Assembly (NCBI GenBank): GCA_044222245.1
Contig: JBGANQ010000017.1
Coordinates: 67,464-131,463, forward strand
Direction of reading: 5' to 3'
DNA length: 64,000 nucleotides
DNA from: CALFML01 sp044222245
GTDB taxonomy: Bacteria; Myxococcota_A; Polyangia; Palsa-1104; JAEUJZ01
Positions within the stretch are counted from its first letter, which is position 1. The number at the start of each line of letters is the position of its first letter. Positions 63,379-64,000 of the stretch are shown here, piece after piece. The position numbers were made by a program, and so were the translations under genes. The notes beneath the pieces were generated by a model. The model made no database searches and was not told where the DNA came from. It saw nothing but the letters and a program-made list of their open reading frames with translations.

Positions 63379-64000
63379 GCTACCCGCAAAGAAATCTCAT
63401 ACGGGAAATGCGAGCGCGAAGAGATTGGCGACCGCTGCCGTTCTTACGACCTTGGTGAGTTAGCTTAGTCGTAGGAGTGACACCAGAATTAGGCCAGCCC
63501 CACACGGACGGCCGCCAACCTCTCCGCAGATACTATCTCTAGCGGTTCCAGGAATGACACCTCCGGTCAGTAGTCACAGCACTACTTCCTCGAACCGTCG
63601 AGGGGCTCGTGCTCCGACGAAGCAGCACCGATGCTCTGCTGATTGTGGGAGCTCAGCATCCGGTATAGTAGGATATATAAATCCGATTACCGGGGCTACA
63701 GCTTACCTGCGGGCCGTGCAGGCCTTCCCAGGAGTATTTCCCGTCGCCGCTGACCTACATTTCAGCGAGAGTCAATCAACGCTGCCCTGTTACTTTATGT
63801 ATTCCTCTTTGACTGCTGACTGTCAAGGATTTTTTTCGCGGTGGCGAAAAATCGCTGCCGGCGCAGCGCTGGCAGCCGGAGGATAGGAGTAAGCCGCCTG
63901 CAGCGGGCTCTCCTGCCTGGGCACGGGCAGACGCAGAGCGTGTCGGCAGCACGCCTTGATGCGACGCAGCGGCCAGCGTGCATCCGCAGCGCGTCCGCGC
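63379..64000. other. Gene-free end of window
   Basis: No supported gene to the right edge. Short Arg-rich frames only. Contains a palindromic hairpin at 63832-63851. Confidence 0.4.
63832..63851. terminator. Terminator-like palindrome, bidirectional form
   Basis: TTTTTCGC (63832-63839), 4-nt loop, GCGAAAAA (63844-63851): a perfect 8-bp stem with T-run on one side and A-run on the other. It could end transcription from either side. Confidence 0.45.

Noticed and set aside
1..64000. CRISPR array, rRNA or tRNA genes
   Set aside because: No regularly spaced repeats, rRNA signature or convincing tRNA cloverleaf were seen by eye; a covariance-model scan would settle tRNAs.

Overview
The window looks like chromosomal DNA of a high-GC, Gram-negative, social or predatory-type bacterium, most likely in the Myxococcota (inference). 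Pointers are eukaryotic-like Ser/Thr kinases with transmembrane and Pro/Ala tails, many FG-GAP, NHL and beta-propeller lipoproteins, an ECF sigma operon, CotH, VWA and formylglycine-enzyme-like proteins, and very GC-rich third codon positions. No rRNA, convincing tRNA or CRISPR array was seen.

Left part (1-11783, minus strand): an NHL-repeat lipoprotein (open at the left edge), a TPR protein and a membrane Ser/Thr kinase form one operon (4528 to 1). Upstream is a protein with an effector-associated death-like domain. An overlapping operon follows (10295 to 6600): secreted protein, ECF sigma factor, single-pass TPR membrane protein, FG-GAP lipoprotein. A lipoprotein with a hexanucleotide repeat in its signal peptide precedes it.

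Middle left (12000-21132): decayed genes (SEC-C protein, cupredoxin), an MBL-fold hydrolase, a divergent TetR/cytochrome P450 pair with a strong tandem operator, a two-module thiol-disulfide lipoprotein, and a NrtA/NasS-like sensor fused to a STAS domain.

Accessory island (about 22000-40900): it lies between a broken tyrosine integrase (22268-23280) and an intact relative (39649-40836). It holds decayed genes, a GH25-like protein with altered catalytic residues, DUF1304, a four-gene set (AT-rich PRMT-like methyltransferase, HNMT-like methyltransferase, AGAT-type amidinotransferase, further methyltransferase) that may make a methylated guanidino compound, a run of HTH regulators, small unknown genes and a strongly hairpin-forming leader. 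Inverted repeats with arms CTGTCCGCA/TGCGGACAG recur at 12019, 22048 and 32573, with single arms at 40862.

Right part (40886-64000): mostly exported proteins (FG-GAP/TIG lipoprotein, V8-like protease, beta-propeller, VWA protein, PLC/acid-phosphatase-like protein), a nitroreductase, a flavin oxidoreductase and two incomplete kinases. The highlight is a tightly coupled six-gene minus-strand operon (59777 to 52192): CotH/lamin-tail/PA14 protein, TolC-like channel, VTC polyphosphate polymerase, DUF4956 membrane protein, HlyD-like adaptor and phytase-like esterase. Inference: it makes a polyphosphate- or phosphate-linked envelope product with its own periplasm-spanning conduit.
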